Of a DNA stretch of 64,000 bases, positions 36,193 to 45,145 are shown in pieces. Position 1 is the first letter of the stretch. Every line of letters starts with the position of its first letter. The notes beneath the pieces were generated by a model that was not told where the DNA came from, did no database searches, and saw only the letters and a program-made list of their open reading frames with translations. Position numbers and translations under genes: made by a program. This DNA is from Bacteroidales bacterium (lineage in GTDB: Bacteria; Bacteroidota; Bacteroidia; Bacteroidales; VadinHA17), in assembly GCA_003141895.1 (NCBI GenBank), contig PLNT01000040.1:26634-90633 (forward strand). The letters run 5' to 3'.

Positions 36193-37917
36193 ATGAGCAA
36201 CATGAATCTTAGCGAACAGGAGCAGATCAGAAGAGCATCACTAGATGAGCTTAGAAAATTAGGCATCAACCCCTACCCTGCTGCCGAATATAAAACGAAC
36301 GTATTCGCACAGGATATTCTCGATAATTATAAACCTGAGGAAAATAATTTTCCCGATGTTTGTCTTGCAGGACGAATAATGAGCCGCCGTATAATGGGCA
36401 ATGCTTCATTTGCAGAATTAATGGACTCATCAGGCAGGATACAGATCTATGTCCGCCGTGATGATGTTTGCCAGGGCGAAGACAAAACTATATATAATAC
36501 TGTATTTAAGCATTTGCTTGATATTGGTGATATCATTGGTGTGAAAGGTCATGTATTTAAAACACAGATGGGAGAAACAACAGTTCACGTTGATGAATTC
36601 ACAATCTTAAGCAAATCCATCCGCCCCCTGCCTATTGTTAAGGAGAAAGACGGAATATTGTTCGACGCAGTTACGGATCCTGAAATGCGTTATCGTCAGC
36701 GATATGTCGATCTGATCGTTAATCCCCAGGTGCGTGATGTCTTCCGGAAAAGGACTCAGATAATTCAATCGATGCGTGAGCTTTTTAACTCGAAGGGATA
36801 TCTTGAAGTAGAAACACCAATTCTTCAGCCTATACCAGGAGGTGCAGCAGCCAGACCATTTATCACACATCATAATACTCTCGATATGCCACTCTATCTG
36901 AGAGTTGCTAATGAACTTTACCTTAAACGACTGATTGTTGGTGGTTTTGAAGGGGTGTATGAGTTTGCCAAAGATTTCAGGAATGAGGGAATGGATCGCA
37001 CCCATAATCCTGAGTTCACTGTAATGGAGATCTACATAGCTTATAAAGATTATAACTGGATGATGACCTTCACCGAGGAAATAGTTAAAAAAGCTGCACT
37101 CGATCTTCATGGTAAAACTGAACTGCTATATGGGGATAAATTAATCAACCTTAATCCTCCCTTTAAGAGGATAAGCATGACCGATGCAATTAAGGAAAAT
37201 ACAGGCATCGACATTTCAGGAATGGATGAAGCAGCTTTACGTAAAGTTTGCGATAAACTAGATGTACCCAACACCGCATCGATGGGCAAAGGAAAACTAA
37301 TTGACGAATTGTTCGGAGCCAAATGTGAACATAATTACATTCAACCAACATTTATAATAGATTATCCTACTGAAACATCTCCTCTTACCAAGATGCACCG
37401 CAACAAACCGGGCGTTACGGAACGATTTGAGTTAATGATAAATGGGAAGGAGATCGCCAATGCTTATTCCGAACTGAATGATCCGATTGATCAGATGGAA
37501 CGCTTCCAGGATCAGCTCAGGCTATCAGAAAAGGGAGATGATGAAGCTATGTTTATTGATATGGATTTTATTAGGGCGCTGGAATATGGGATGCCTCCAA
37601 CATCAGGAATGGGGATAGGGATAGACAGGCTAACAATGCTTCTCACAAATCAGCCGTCCATACAGGATGTATTATTATTTCCGCAGATGAAACCGGAAAA
37701 GAAAGCAACATTCGACCCTGACGAAAAATATGTTGAACAAGGAATACCTGCTGAATGGGTAGACCCGTTAAAGAAACTGGGCTTTACAACAGTTGCAAAG
37801 CTTAAGGAAGTTGAAAAAGCCGGAAAGCTGGCTAATGATCTTAACGGTTTTAACAAGAAAAATAAACTCGGATTAGCAGGATTAAGTCCTCAGGCGGTTG
37901 AAGAATGGTTGAAATAA
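36193..37917 (+). CDS. lysS: Lysyl-tRNA synthetase, class II
   Basis: Charges tRNA-Lys. The N-terminal anticodon-binding OB fold (about 50-150) precedes the class II core: motif 2 FRNEGMDRTHNPEFTVMEIY and motif 3 GMPPTSGMGIGIDRLTML. At 574 residues it is longer than E. coli LysS; the extra 75 C-terminal residues contain a helix-hairpin-helix-like segment (VDPLKKLGFTTVAKLKEVE...LAGLSPQAVEEWL), an extension common in Bacteroidota enzymes. Start chosen at ATG 36193 downstream of the promoter; ATG 36202 is an alternative. Confidence 0.95.
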   Translation: MSNMNLSEQEQIRRASLDELRKLGINPYPAAEYKTNVFAQDILDNYKPEENNFPDVCLAGRIMSRRIMGNASFAELMDSSGRIQIYVRRDDVCQGEDKTIYNTVFKHLLDIGDIIGVKGHVFKTQMGETTVHVDEFTILSKSIRPLPIVKEKDGILFDAVTDPEMRYRQRYVDLIVNPQVRDVFRKRTQIIQSMRELFNSKGYLEVETPILQPIPGGAAARPFITHHNTLDMPLYLRVANELYLKRLIVGGFEGVYEFAKDFRNEGMDRTHNPEFTVMEIYIAYKDYNWMMTFTEEIVKKAALDLHGKTELLYGDKLINLNPPFKRISMTDAIKENTGIDISGMDEAALRKVCDKLDVPNTASMGKGKLIDELFGAKCEHNYIQPTFIIDYPTETSPLTKMHRNKPGVTERFELMINGKEIANAYSELNDPIDQMERFQDQLRLSEKGDDEAMFIDMDFIRALEYGMPPTSGMGIGIDRLTMLLTNQPSIQDVLLFPQMKPEKKATFDPDEKYVEQGIPAEWVDPLKKLGFTTVAKLKEVEKAGKLANDLNGFNKKNKLGLAGLSPQAVEEWLK

Positions 37918-37918
37918 A

Positions 37919-38027
37919 CCCCCTGCTGCTGCGCGGCTGTTCCGCAAAAGCGGAACTAATTCGATGTCCTTGATGAAATTATTGATAGACTGAGAATTAA
38001 CCCTCCTTTACGGGGGAAGGTGGGTTA
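37919..38027. repeat. Dispersed repeat, inverted counterpart of 18831-18936
   Basis: CCCCCTGCTGCTGCGCGGCTG, TTCCGCAAAAGCGGAA, CTAATTCGATGTC, an AT-rich linker, AGAATTAACCCTCC and TACGGGGGAAGG. Reverse complement of the 18831 copy, block for block. The ABC transporter frame ends in it, adding NNPPSPVKEG. Confidence 0.75.
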
Positions 38028-41000
38028 TTTTTTAATTTCATATTCTCAATAACACCAACCAGTTTTTGTAACAGGTTGTAGTAAAGTGCTCCGTACATGG
38101 TTATTGTAACTAGCCATATCACTATCAGATTAAACCGGAAAGTATCAATTCTTATATTTCCGACCTTTTTATATGGGGCATAAAAATGAGCCCGGCCTGT
38201 TTTGGAAAGCGGCACCATAAAACCAGGTTCATATTTCTGGATTATTTTTGATTCTGTTTCAATTGATTGATCCTTTCTTGTTCTGTCGAGAACAAGTAAT
38301 TCCAGTTGATCATTATAATAATCCTCCTTAAGTTTTTGTAAACCCTCTTCCCCTATTCTTGCTTCCAGCACTTTGGACACAGAATCGCGACGATCATTAT
38401 ATATTCTTTGGACATGTCTGAAATGACGGGCTAAACTATCGAGATATTTGCCCGCAACTTTTGTTGTTGCTGAATCAATGCTCCCTGCAACAAGAGTTTC
38501 TTTCCACTTTCCATTAATTGGTCCATACCCGGCCATCTTGTTCAGCTCATTAGAGTAATAATTAATTTTATATAGATTATTATTAAAATTCGGCTTGAAA
38601 TTTAAGTCATTTTTATTCTTCATGCACATCTGAAGATCGATCTTCAGGCTTTGGAGCAAGAACGATGAATACCAATTATTCTGGCTCTTCCCCATATCAT
38701 AAATGTAAAAATTTCTTTCATATTTATTATTCTTAAACTGCTCCACTGCCATAGCTTCAAACGCCCATCGTGTTGTCATGATATCCCCGATAATGGGTAC
38801 GTATTCATAAGAAGAGAGACTGTTTTTGTGTAATTTATCGAACTTCACTATTACGCCGCTGAATAATAATTGGGGAATTAAAATGAAAGGGATCAGAATA
38901 TATATTGTAATTACCGATGAGAAAGCTGAAGAAATGTTTAGTCCAAGCATATTCGCAAAACACGATGTTGTAAACAAGACAATCCAGTAAGGAAAATTCA
39001 TTCCTTTTATCTCAAGAATATAATTCCCAATCAGGATAAAAGAGATTGTCTGAATTGCTGAGATTAAGAACATAATTGCCACCTTGGAATTAAGGTAGCT
39101 GAACCAGCTAAGATTGAGAAATGATTCTCTTTTTAATATCTTTCTGTCTTTCACAATTTCTTCGGCGCTGATTATTAAACCCAGGAAAAGCGATGTGATA
39201 ACACACATGAACATGTATGAAGGCAGATTCTCATTTTCGCTGAAAATGTATTTGCCATCAATTGTGTACTTGGTAAAATAAGCAAGTAATAACGCGAGAA
39301 GTGGTGCTCCCAGGAAACTAATAATGATATATTGCCTGTTAGCCAGTTTTGATAGCAGATCACGGATAAAGAAGATCTTTGATTGTTTTAACAAACCCGG
39401 AATGCTATAATAATTTTCCGGAAGTGATTTATCTCCGGAATAAGTTACTGGTTTTGTTTTACCGACCCAATCCTGAAATCTTTGTGCCCATTCCTGAGGA
39501 GATATCCTTCGGATATGGGTATGCTTTCCGCTTTCATTTATTACTTTTGCTTCAATAATCTGAAGCAGCTGATCGGAATTTACATTTCCGCATGAAATGC
39601 ACTGATCTTCGTGCGCATTGGCATAACTTGCTTTAGTCTTGAAATAGACAATTGCTTCCGACGGATTCCCATAAAAAATCTGGTATCCTCCTTTGTCGAT
39701 AATCATGATTTTATCGAACATTTTATAAAGGTCGGAACTGGGCTGATGAATGTTTATTATTATTAATTTCCCCCTGTCAGTCTGTTCTTTGAGCAGATTC
39801 ATTACCGTTTCAGAGTCAACAGAAGAAAGTCCTGATGTTGGCTCATCTACAAAAAGTATTGTCGGCTCCCTGATTAATTCAAGAGCGATATTTAATCTTT
39901 TTCTCTGCCCTCCGCTAATTACTTTATTCAGACTATTGCCAACCTTGAGATTCCTTATCTCATCCAAATCAAGTTCAGCTAAAGTTTTATTTACCACCCC
40001 CGCAAGTTGTGTTTCCGCAAGGTTATCGAGACACATTTTAGCGCTGTAATAAAGATTCTGATAAACACTCAGCTCTTCTATCAGCAGGTCGTCCTGGGGA
40101 ACAAACCCAATGACACCCTTCAGATGGACTTTCTCCAGTTCGTGGTAAAGATTATAACCATTTATCGTTACCTTCCCGCTCTGGGGTTCAGTAATTCCGC
40201 TTAATACATTTAAAAGGGTTGTTTTACCGACTCCGCTGCCACCCAGTATACCCACGAGATTACCCGATTCCTCGTGAAAACTGAAATTCTGAATTCCAAA
40301 TTCACTCTTTTTAAACCTGAGGTTGACATCTGATGCGTCTAAAGAAATTTTAATCTTAAATGTTTCATTACTGAAAACACTTGAAATGTCATTATAAAAT
40401 ATTGTAATTGCTGATGAACTTCTGATTGTCGATCCATGATCAAAAGTATAAGTCTGGGCCGGAAAAATATTCTGACCATTTAGAAAAAGATCTTCTTTCC
40501 CTTCGTATTTTAAAATATAAGAATTTGTAGTTTCGATGTGAAGAATAAGAATTGTATCTTTAAAATTCTCCTTGTATAAATGTTTGACTCCCTCGTGATC
40601 GCATTCAATGCAGTTATCAATTATCATTACCCTTTTTTTCTCAGGTATATCAGATACATCTTTCATAATAAAACTTCGGATGTTTCTGAATTCTGTTTGT
40701 GGAATATTGAAAGCAATGGCAGCAGTTTCCAGAAACTCCTGCTCATTCTCAGTTATCTGGGCACCGAAAAGTATAAAGTCCATAAGCTGCACTAAAACAT
40801 AAAGTTTTTGTTTTTGCTGCAACTCCTCATTAATTTTCTCACAAATCCCTAATATTTTAACGGCAGTAAGTGACGTCCGTTTCATATCTTTTACGCTACC
40901 CCTGTCGACCTTTTGAGATGCATACTGGAGAAAGTATTCATCGAACATTCCCATATACTTCTCAACCATCTCATTATTCAGCTGACGCGCAAGAAATAAC

Positions 41001-41101
41001 CTGACAATGTCCCTTTCACGGCTTGAAATCTCTGAGATATCATGAACGTCACTGATCAGGGCAAATAACTGTACCAGGGCTTTTAATATCGGTTCAACCA
41101 T
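37997..41101 (-). CDS. TerB-domain ABCG-type transporter, fused ATPase and membrane domain
   Basis: 1034 residues. The N-terminus (about 5-145) is a helical TerB-like domain. A beta-rich FHA-like segment follows (about 180-240, with YEGKEDLFLNGQNIF). The ABC ATPase is about 255-460: Walker A GGSGVGKTT, Q-loop, signature VISGGQRKRLN, Walker B ILFVDEPTSGLSS. This is the ABCG/WHITE type, with the membrane domain after the ATPase: helices at about 585-760 and a last one near 1000, with a long extracytoplasmic stretch between. Substrate unknown. It diverges from the SiaB-SiaC fusion gene, so shared regulation is possible. Confidence 0.8.
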   Translation of the reverse strand: MVEPILKALVQLFALISDVHDISEISSRERDIVRLFLARQLNNEMVEKYMGMFDEYFLQYASQKVDRGSVKDMKRTSLTAVKILGICEKINEELQQKQKLYVLVQLMDFILFGAQITENEQEFLETAAIAFNIPQTEFRNIRSFIMKDVSDIPEKKRVMIIDNCIECDHEGVKHLYKENFKDTILILHIETTNSYILKYEGKEDLFLNGQNIFPAQTYTFDHGSTIRSSSAITIFYNDISSVFSNETFKIKISLDASDVNLRFKKSEFGIQNFSFHEESGNLVGILGGSGVGKTTLLNVLSGITEPQSGKVTINGYNLYHELEKVHLKGVIGFVPQDDLLIEELSVYQNLYYSAKMCLDNLAETQLAGVVNKTLAELDLDEIRNLKVGNSLNKVISGGQRKRLNIALELIREPTILFVDEPTSGLSSVDSETVMNLLKEQTDRGKLIIINIHQPSSDLYKMFDKIMIIDKGGYQIFYGNPSEAIVYFKTKASYANAHEDQCISCGNVNSDQLLQIIEAKVINESGKHTHIRRISPQEWAQRFQDWVGKTKPVTYSGDKSLPENYYSIPGLLKQSKIFFIRDLLSKLANRQYIIISFLGAPLLALLLAYFTKYTIDGKYIFSENENLPSYMFMCVITSLFLGLIISAEEIVKDRKILKRESFLNLSWFSYLNSKVAIMFLISAIQTISFILIGNYILEIKGMNFPYWIVLFTTSCFANMLGLNISSAFSSVITIYILIPFILIPQLLFSGVIVKFDKLHKNSLSSYEYVPIIGDIMTTRWAFEAMAVEQFKNNKYERNFYIYDMGKSQNNWYSSFLLQSLKIDLQMCMKNKNDLNFKPNFNNNLYKINYYSNELNKMAGYGPINGKWKETLVAGSIDSATTKVAGKYLDSLARHFRHVQRIYNDRRDSVSKVLEARIGEEGLQKLKEDYYNDQLELLVLDRTRKDQSIETESKIIQKYEPGFMVPLSKTGRAHFYAPYKKVGNIRIDTFRFNLIVIWLVTITMYGALYYNLLQKLVGVIENMKLKNNPPSPVKEG

Positions 41102-41155
41102 AATTAGCAGTTAATATTGCTAAATTAACTATAAATTTAAGTTTATTTAATAATA

Positions 41156-41163
41156 TATCTTTG
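41156..41163 (+). promoter_or_regulatory. Bacteroidota-type -7 element for siaB-siaC
   Basis: TATCTTTG in the 166-nt divergent gap, 104 nt before the fusion gene ATG. The long leader has no recognised riboswitch. Confidence 0.45.
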
Positions 41164-41267
41164 CTTTAAGTATTCAAGATAATTATTATTATGTATTTAG
41201 AAAATTATTTAGGGACTACTCATACTCTCATAAGTAATATTCTTTTGCATTAAATCTATAGTTCATT

Positions 41268-42176
41268 ATGGCCGGATCAGATACATTTCTCGAATATCAC
41301 GGACCGATGAATTTTGCTATAGCGGATTCTCTTCTGATTAGTTTAAAGAAAACAAAGGAGTTTAAGGTATTAAACAAAACTACCTCGAAAAGAGTTTACT
41401 CGGTTGTTGTTGAATGCCTGGAAAACATTTGTAAACATACTGATCTGGAATTAACAAGGAACAGGAAGATGGCTTCTCACCTTTCTGTCGGTAAAGAAAA
41501 TGATCGGATAATTGTTCATGCAGGAAATCCGCTACCTAATGACGAAAAAGAGAATATTGTCACCAGAATAGATGATATTAATAATTTGGATGTTGCGTCA
41601 CTTAAAAATTTATTTGAATCTAAAATTAATCGTGATTTTCTAAAAGATGAAATATGTGCGGGCCTGGGATTTATACAACTGTCGCTAAAATCAGGAAATA
41701 AAATCAACTATAAATTAAATTATTTAGCTCCTGGTTATTTATATTTTGAAATTGTAATTACAGTAAACAAATATATCATGAGGAAATTGATTATTGACCA
41801 ACAGCAAAACTCACCGAAGGTTGTACTTGATCCTGAGAACAAGATATACCTTATTTCAGGTGAATCAAGGCCACATGATGTCAGGGAGTTTTATGAACCT
41901 GTCATTTTATGGCTTGAAGAATTCAGCCTCCATCTTAACAAATCTGCTGGTAAGGAAGAGCCCGTCATCTTCAATTTTGACTTTGAATATTTCAACTCTT
42001 CATCGAGCAAATTAATCCTCGATATTTGCAAAATCCTGTCAAAATTACGACAGCAGGATATGAATATTGGAGTTAAGTGGCATTTTGATAAAGATGATTA
42101 TGATATGCTTGAGGCAGGAAAAGAATTTTCCTCGATTGTAAAATTTCCTTTTGATTATGTGGTGACAAATAAATGA
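41268..42176 (+). CDS. SiaB-like kinase fused to SiaC-like phosphoprotein
   Basis: 302 residues. Residues 1-168 are a SiaB-family (DUF6272) GHKL-type kinase: N-box ECLENICKHT (49-58), the GN pair at 86-87 and the G2 loop AGLGFIQLSLKSG (131-143). Residues 171-300 are a SiaC-family domain (DUF1987): SPKVVLD, REFYEPVILWLEEF, FEYFNSSSSKLILD (239-252) and WHFDKDDYDMLEAGKEF. In Pseudomonas, SiaB phosphorylates SiaC on a threonine in YFNTSSSK; here that residue is Ser244. Met171 (41778) sits exactly where a separate SiaC would start, so the fusion looks like loss of the kinase stop codon. A sequencing error at the junction cannot be excluded. Confidence 0.8.
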   Translation: MAGSDTFLEYHGPMNFAIADSLLISLKKTKEFKVLNKTTSKRVYSVVVECLENICKHTDLELTRNRKMASHLSVGKENDRIIVHAGNPLPNDEKENIVTRIDDINNLDVASLKNLFESKINRDFLKDEICAGLGFIQLSLKSGNKINYKLNYLAPGYLYFEIVITVNKYIMRKLIIDQQQNSPKVVLDPENKIYLISGESRPHDVREFYEPVILWLEEFSLHLNKSAGKEEPVIFNFDFEYFNSSSSKLILDICKILSKLRQQDMNIGVKWHFDKDDYDMLEAGKEFSSIVKFPFDYVVTNK

Positions 42177-42291
42177 AACCAGGGCTCTGTACGAACAAAG
42201 CGATAAACTATTTGAAGAAACAGAAAAGGAGAGAGATGTAAACAGTGATGATCAAACCGATGATATTCTGATTTTAGGAATAAGAATATAA
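42175..42291 (+). pseudogene. 3' remnant of a SpoIIE/PP2C-type (SiaA-like) phosphatase
   Basis: Directly after the fusion gene stop, a frame without start codon reads ALYEQSDKLFEETEKERD then VNSDDQTDDILILGIRI and stops at 42289-42291. The ending QTDDILILGIR is typical of the C-terminus of SpoIIE/PP2C phosphatases. Only about 38 codons survive. In related operons the phosphatase accompanies SiaB and SiaC, so most of it appears to have been deleted here. Confidence 0.5.
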
Positions 42292-42321
42292 GCTAAACAA
42301 GACCATATTCAGGCATCATGT

Positions 42322-43332
42322 ATGAAAACAAATAAAAGCTTTTTGCTGATACTCCTCTTTATGCTTCAAACTCTGGTGAATTTATCAGCTCAGAGCAAAG
42401 ATGATTTTTTCGCAATTATTCTGCTGCCCGATACCCAACATTACTCTTCCAGTTACCCCGAAATCTTTTATGCACAGATGGATTGGATTAAGGAAAATAA
42501 AGATCCGCTGAATATTCAATACGTAATTCAACTGGGTGATATTACTAACAATAATAAAGAATATGCATGGCAGGTCGCCAGCAAATCCTTCAAAATCCTT
42601 GAAGATGCAGTAATTCCATATTCAATAGTATATGGCGATAATGATATGAAAAACCCTGACAAGAATTATTATGATGGAATAAGACATACAAACCTTCTGA
42701 ACAAATATTTCCCTGTTTCGCGATTTAACAAGCCCGGTTCCTGGTGGAAGGGTGGATTCTTCAATCCTGAAAAAATTGATAACTATTATTGCCTTTTCAA
42801 TTATAAGGAATACGGATATTTGATCATGAATCTTGAATTAGCTCCGAGAAACGTTGTTCTGAACTGGGCCGACAGCATTGTTTCCACTTACCCATCAAGA
42901 AAAGTTTTTGTAGTTACTCACGATTATCTTGACAGGAATGGAAACAGACTTAATGATCTTAACACTTTTGCCCTTGATGGAAAAGATAAAAAAGGGAAAC
43001 TTAAAGGAAACAACGCCGAAGCTGTCTTTAAAAAACTGGTCAAAAAGAATCCCAACATAATACTGGTCTTATGCGGTCATAAAGAAGGTGAATTCGAGAA
43101 AGAAGTAAAAATAAAGAGCTCGTTAGATTCAGAAAAATCGAGAAAAGTATTTGAAATTCTTAGTGATTACCAGGACGAGAGATTAAAAGGCACTGATGAA
43201 AAATCAGGAAAAGGATTACTAAGAGTTGTGAAATTCTATCCCGGTAAAAACGAAATCTCAATATCTACAGTAAGTGCTTTGACGGGGAAAAGTAAAGAGA
43301 ATGAGATACATCTGTATTTAGAGAAGAAATAA
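42322..43332 (+). CDS. Secreted metallophosphoesterase
   Basis: 336 residues with an N-terminal signal peptide (about 1-23, FLLILLFMLQTLVNLSAQS). Calcineurin-like motifs: LLPDTQHY near 34, QLGDITNNN, YGDNDM, THDY and CGHKEGE. The motifs place it with exported DNA/nucleotide or phospho-sugar phosphoesterases; the substrate is not evident. It follows the phosphatase remnant by 30 nt and may have belonged to the same operon. Confidence 0.8.
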   Translation: MKTNKSFLLILLFMLQTLVNLSAQSKDDFFAIILLPDTQHYSSSYPEIFYAQMDWIKENKDPLNIQYVIQLGDITNNNKEYAWQVASKSFKILEDAVIPYSIVYGDNDMKNPDKNYYDGIRHTNLLNKYFPVSRFNKPGSWWKGGFFNPEKIDNYYCLFNYKEYGYLIMNLELAPRNVVLNWADSIVSTYPSRKVFVVTHDYLDRNGNRLNDLNTFALDGKDKKGKLKGNNAEAVFKKLVKKNPNIILVLCGHKEGEFEKEVKIKSSLDSEKSRKVFEILSDYQDERLKGTDEKSGKGLLRVVKFYPGKNEISISTVSALTGKSKENEIHLYLEKK

Positions 43333-43334
43333 AT

Positions 43335-43931
43335 TCAGTCTTTACAGGTAATATCCAATATTGCCACTTTCCTCTTATAATTAATCCTTCGGATCTTAAC
43401 TTTCAATACCTCTTTCCCTGTAATTTCGGAGACATCCCGTAACAGTTTTTGTTTTTTCTCAGGCCGGAGTAAATCCAGATTTTCATAAGTAATTGATATT
43501 GTTTCACTACTGTGCTTAACAATGAACTCTTCGAGAAGCCAGGCCGAAAGGATAATTAATCCATTTATTATCAGAACACCCAGATATGGGAAATGAAGTA
43601 TTTCTAATGCATTAAGTACAGAGATGCCAAATACAGCAAATGTATAAGACATATCCTTGACACTATAATTCCTGGACCGGAGTCTCAATATTGCCAGAAC
43701 TGCAACTAATCCTAATCCCATTCCCATCTCAATTGTGACCCGGAGTAGCATCGAGGTTATGAAAAATGCGAGAATCCCCATCAAAAAGAAGCTGAAAAGA
43801 TACTTTTCCTTCTTGTTATAATTATAATACACAACCCGAATGAGAATTAGGAGAGCAATAATATGCAAAATCAAATGCCATATTATGCTTACAAAGTTTG
43901 GATTGGTGAGATCAAAAAAACTGTTAGTCAT
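43335..43931 (-). CDS. DUF4956 membrane protein
   Basis: 198 residues with four hydrophobic stretches in the first 140 residues. LGLVAVLAILRLRSRNYSVKDMSYTFAVFGISVLNAL is the conserved DUF4956 core. The last 55 residues are a soluble alpha/beta tail. Such proteins are often encoded with VTC-type polyphosphate polymerase domains and CotH-like proteins. Here the CotH-like partner lies 15 nt upstream on the strand, but no VTC gene is seen. Confidence 0.82.
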   Translation of the reverse strand: MTNSFFDLTNPNFVSIIWHLILHIIALLILIRVVYYNYNKKEKYLFSFFLMGILAFFITSMLLRVTIEMGMGLGLVAVLAILRLRSRNYSVKDMSYTFAVFGISVLNALEILHFPYLGVLIINGLIILSAWLLEEFIVKHSSETISITYENLDLLRPEKKQKLLRDVSEITGKEVLKVKIRRINYKRKVAILDITCKD

Positions 43932-43946
43932 TATATTTTTTATTAG

Positions 43947-45017
43947 TTAAAATTTCTTGCATGTATTCATCAGATTGTACAGAATAATATCTCTCCTGCC
44001 AGCCACCTGGTTAAAGAAACCATCAAGATAATTGGTTATATCCTTCTTCACTATTTCATTTATATATGGAAATTCATTTATAACGCGATAAAACTCCTCT
44101 TTCTTTGATAAAAACTGGCCCAGTTCTTTATCGTAAATCTCTTTGCTCCTGCATACTCCCTCAAAAAGCCGTTCACGTATATTTTCAGTTCCTATTTCTT
44201 CCGTTGGAACCGCGTAGATGGGATTCACCAACCCGGTCCAGTCAAAATCATGAGGTATTGCTATTCCAAGACCAGACGGATCTATATTAAGTGATTTTAT
44301 TACCACAATATTATGCTGCCCTGGTATGGACCAATCGTAGTTACCTATCATGTAGTTGAACAAAGCAACCCTGTCCATGATTCTGGCCACAATATTCTTT
44401 TGATTGAGGGTAAGCACTTTTACCTGGGTACAATTTGTTCTGGAGGCTAATATTTCGGTAGGTTCAATGAAAAAACCATATTGACGTAATGGTTTTCTTT
44501 TCTTTTGAGTATCAACGTAATTAATAGACAGTAACCTCACTCTGAAACTAGTATCTGTCAAAACATTAAAAAGTTTATACGCAAGGTATTCTTTCAGAAC
44601 ATAATCTTCTTTATCCTTTCCTGAACTGCACTGAGGTACTAGTTTTAATTTGGAGATTTTGTCAAGGTCAGAGTATCCGAAATTTACTTTCTTGATATTC
44701 AGTTCAATGGGGGGAAACGTGCAATACTTGTTTCTAAATATCCCCCTCGTCTTTAACTTGATATCTCTGCTTATGGAGTCATCCTGGACAGAATGAATTG
44801 TAAGATTGGCGTTTAAATATGAATCCCGGGGTTTGGTTCTGAAATATGTTGTAAGATCGAATCGTAGCGATATCTCAATAATTTTGTCATCCTCAAAAAG
44901 TCTGAAACTTTTAGTTGAATCAGGTTTTGCGGGTTGAGCTAAAAGACTGTATGTGCTGACACACAACGAAAAAATAAGTGTAAGAATGAAATCCTGAAAG
45001 AAAACTTTTTTCCCCAT
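43947..45017 (-). CDS. CotH-like kinase family protein, exported
   Basis: 356 residues with a signal peptide (about 9-28, cleavage near LLAQP). The middle has a protein-kinase-like CotH arrangement: KTRGIFRNKYCTFPPIELNIKK, KLKLVPQC, YVLKEYLAYKLFNVL, then ALFNYMIGNYDWSIPGQHN and AIPHDFDWTGLVNP with the metal-binding DFD. It would act in the periplasm. Assignment rests on motif order, not on a search. It pairs with the DUF4956 gene. Confidence 0.65.
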   Translation of the reverse strand: MGKKVFFQDFILTLIFSLCVSTYSLLAQPAKPDSTKSFRLFEDDKIIEISLRFDLTTYFRTKPRDSYLNANLTIHSVQDDSISRDIKLKTRGIFRNKYCTFPPIELNIKKVNFGYSDLDKISKLKLVPQCSSGKDKEDYVLKEYLAYKLFNVLTDTSFRVRLLSINYVDTQKKRKPLRQYGFFIEPTEILASRTNCTQVKVLTLNQKNIVARIMDRVALFNYMIGNYDWSIPGQHNIVVIKSLNIDPSGLGIAIPHDFDWTGLVNPIYAVPTEEIGTENIRERLFEGVCRSKEIYDKELGQFLSKKEEFYRVINEFPYINEIVKKDITNYLDGFFNQVAGRRDIILYNLMNTCKKF

Positions 45018-45145
45018 AAAGAAAGTGTTTGATCAGAAATTCACATTACTTCATTTTTGTTAATAAAGTAAAAATAGTAAAAAAACAAATCCGAATTTAT
45101 ACTAAACAAATACTTTATATTTAGGTAAGTTTATAAAAAAATATC

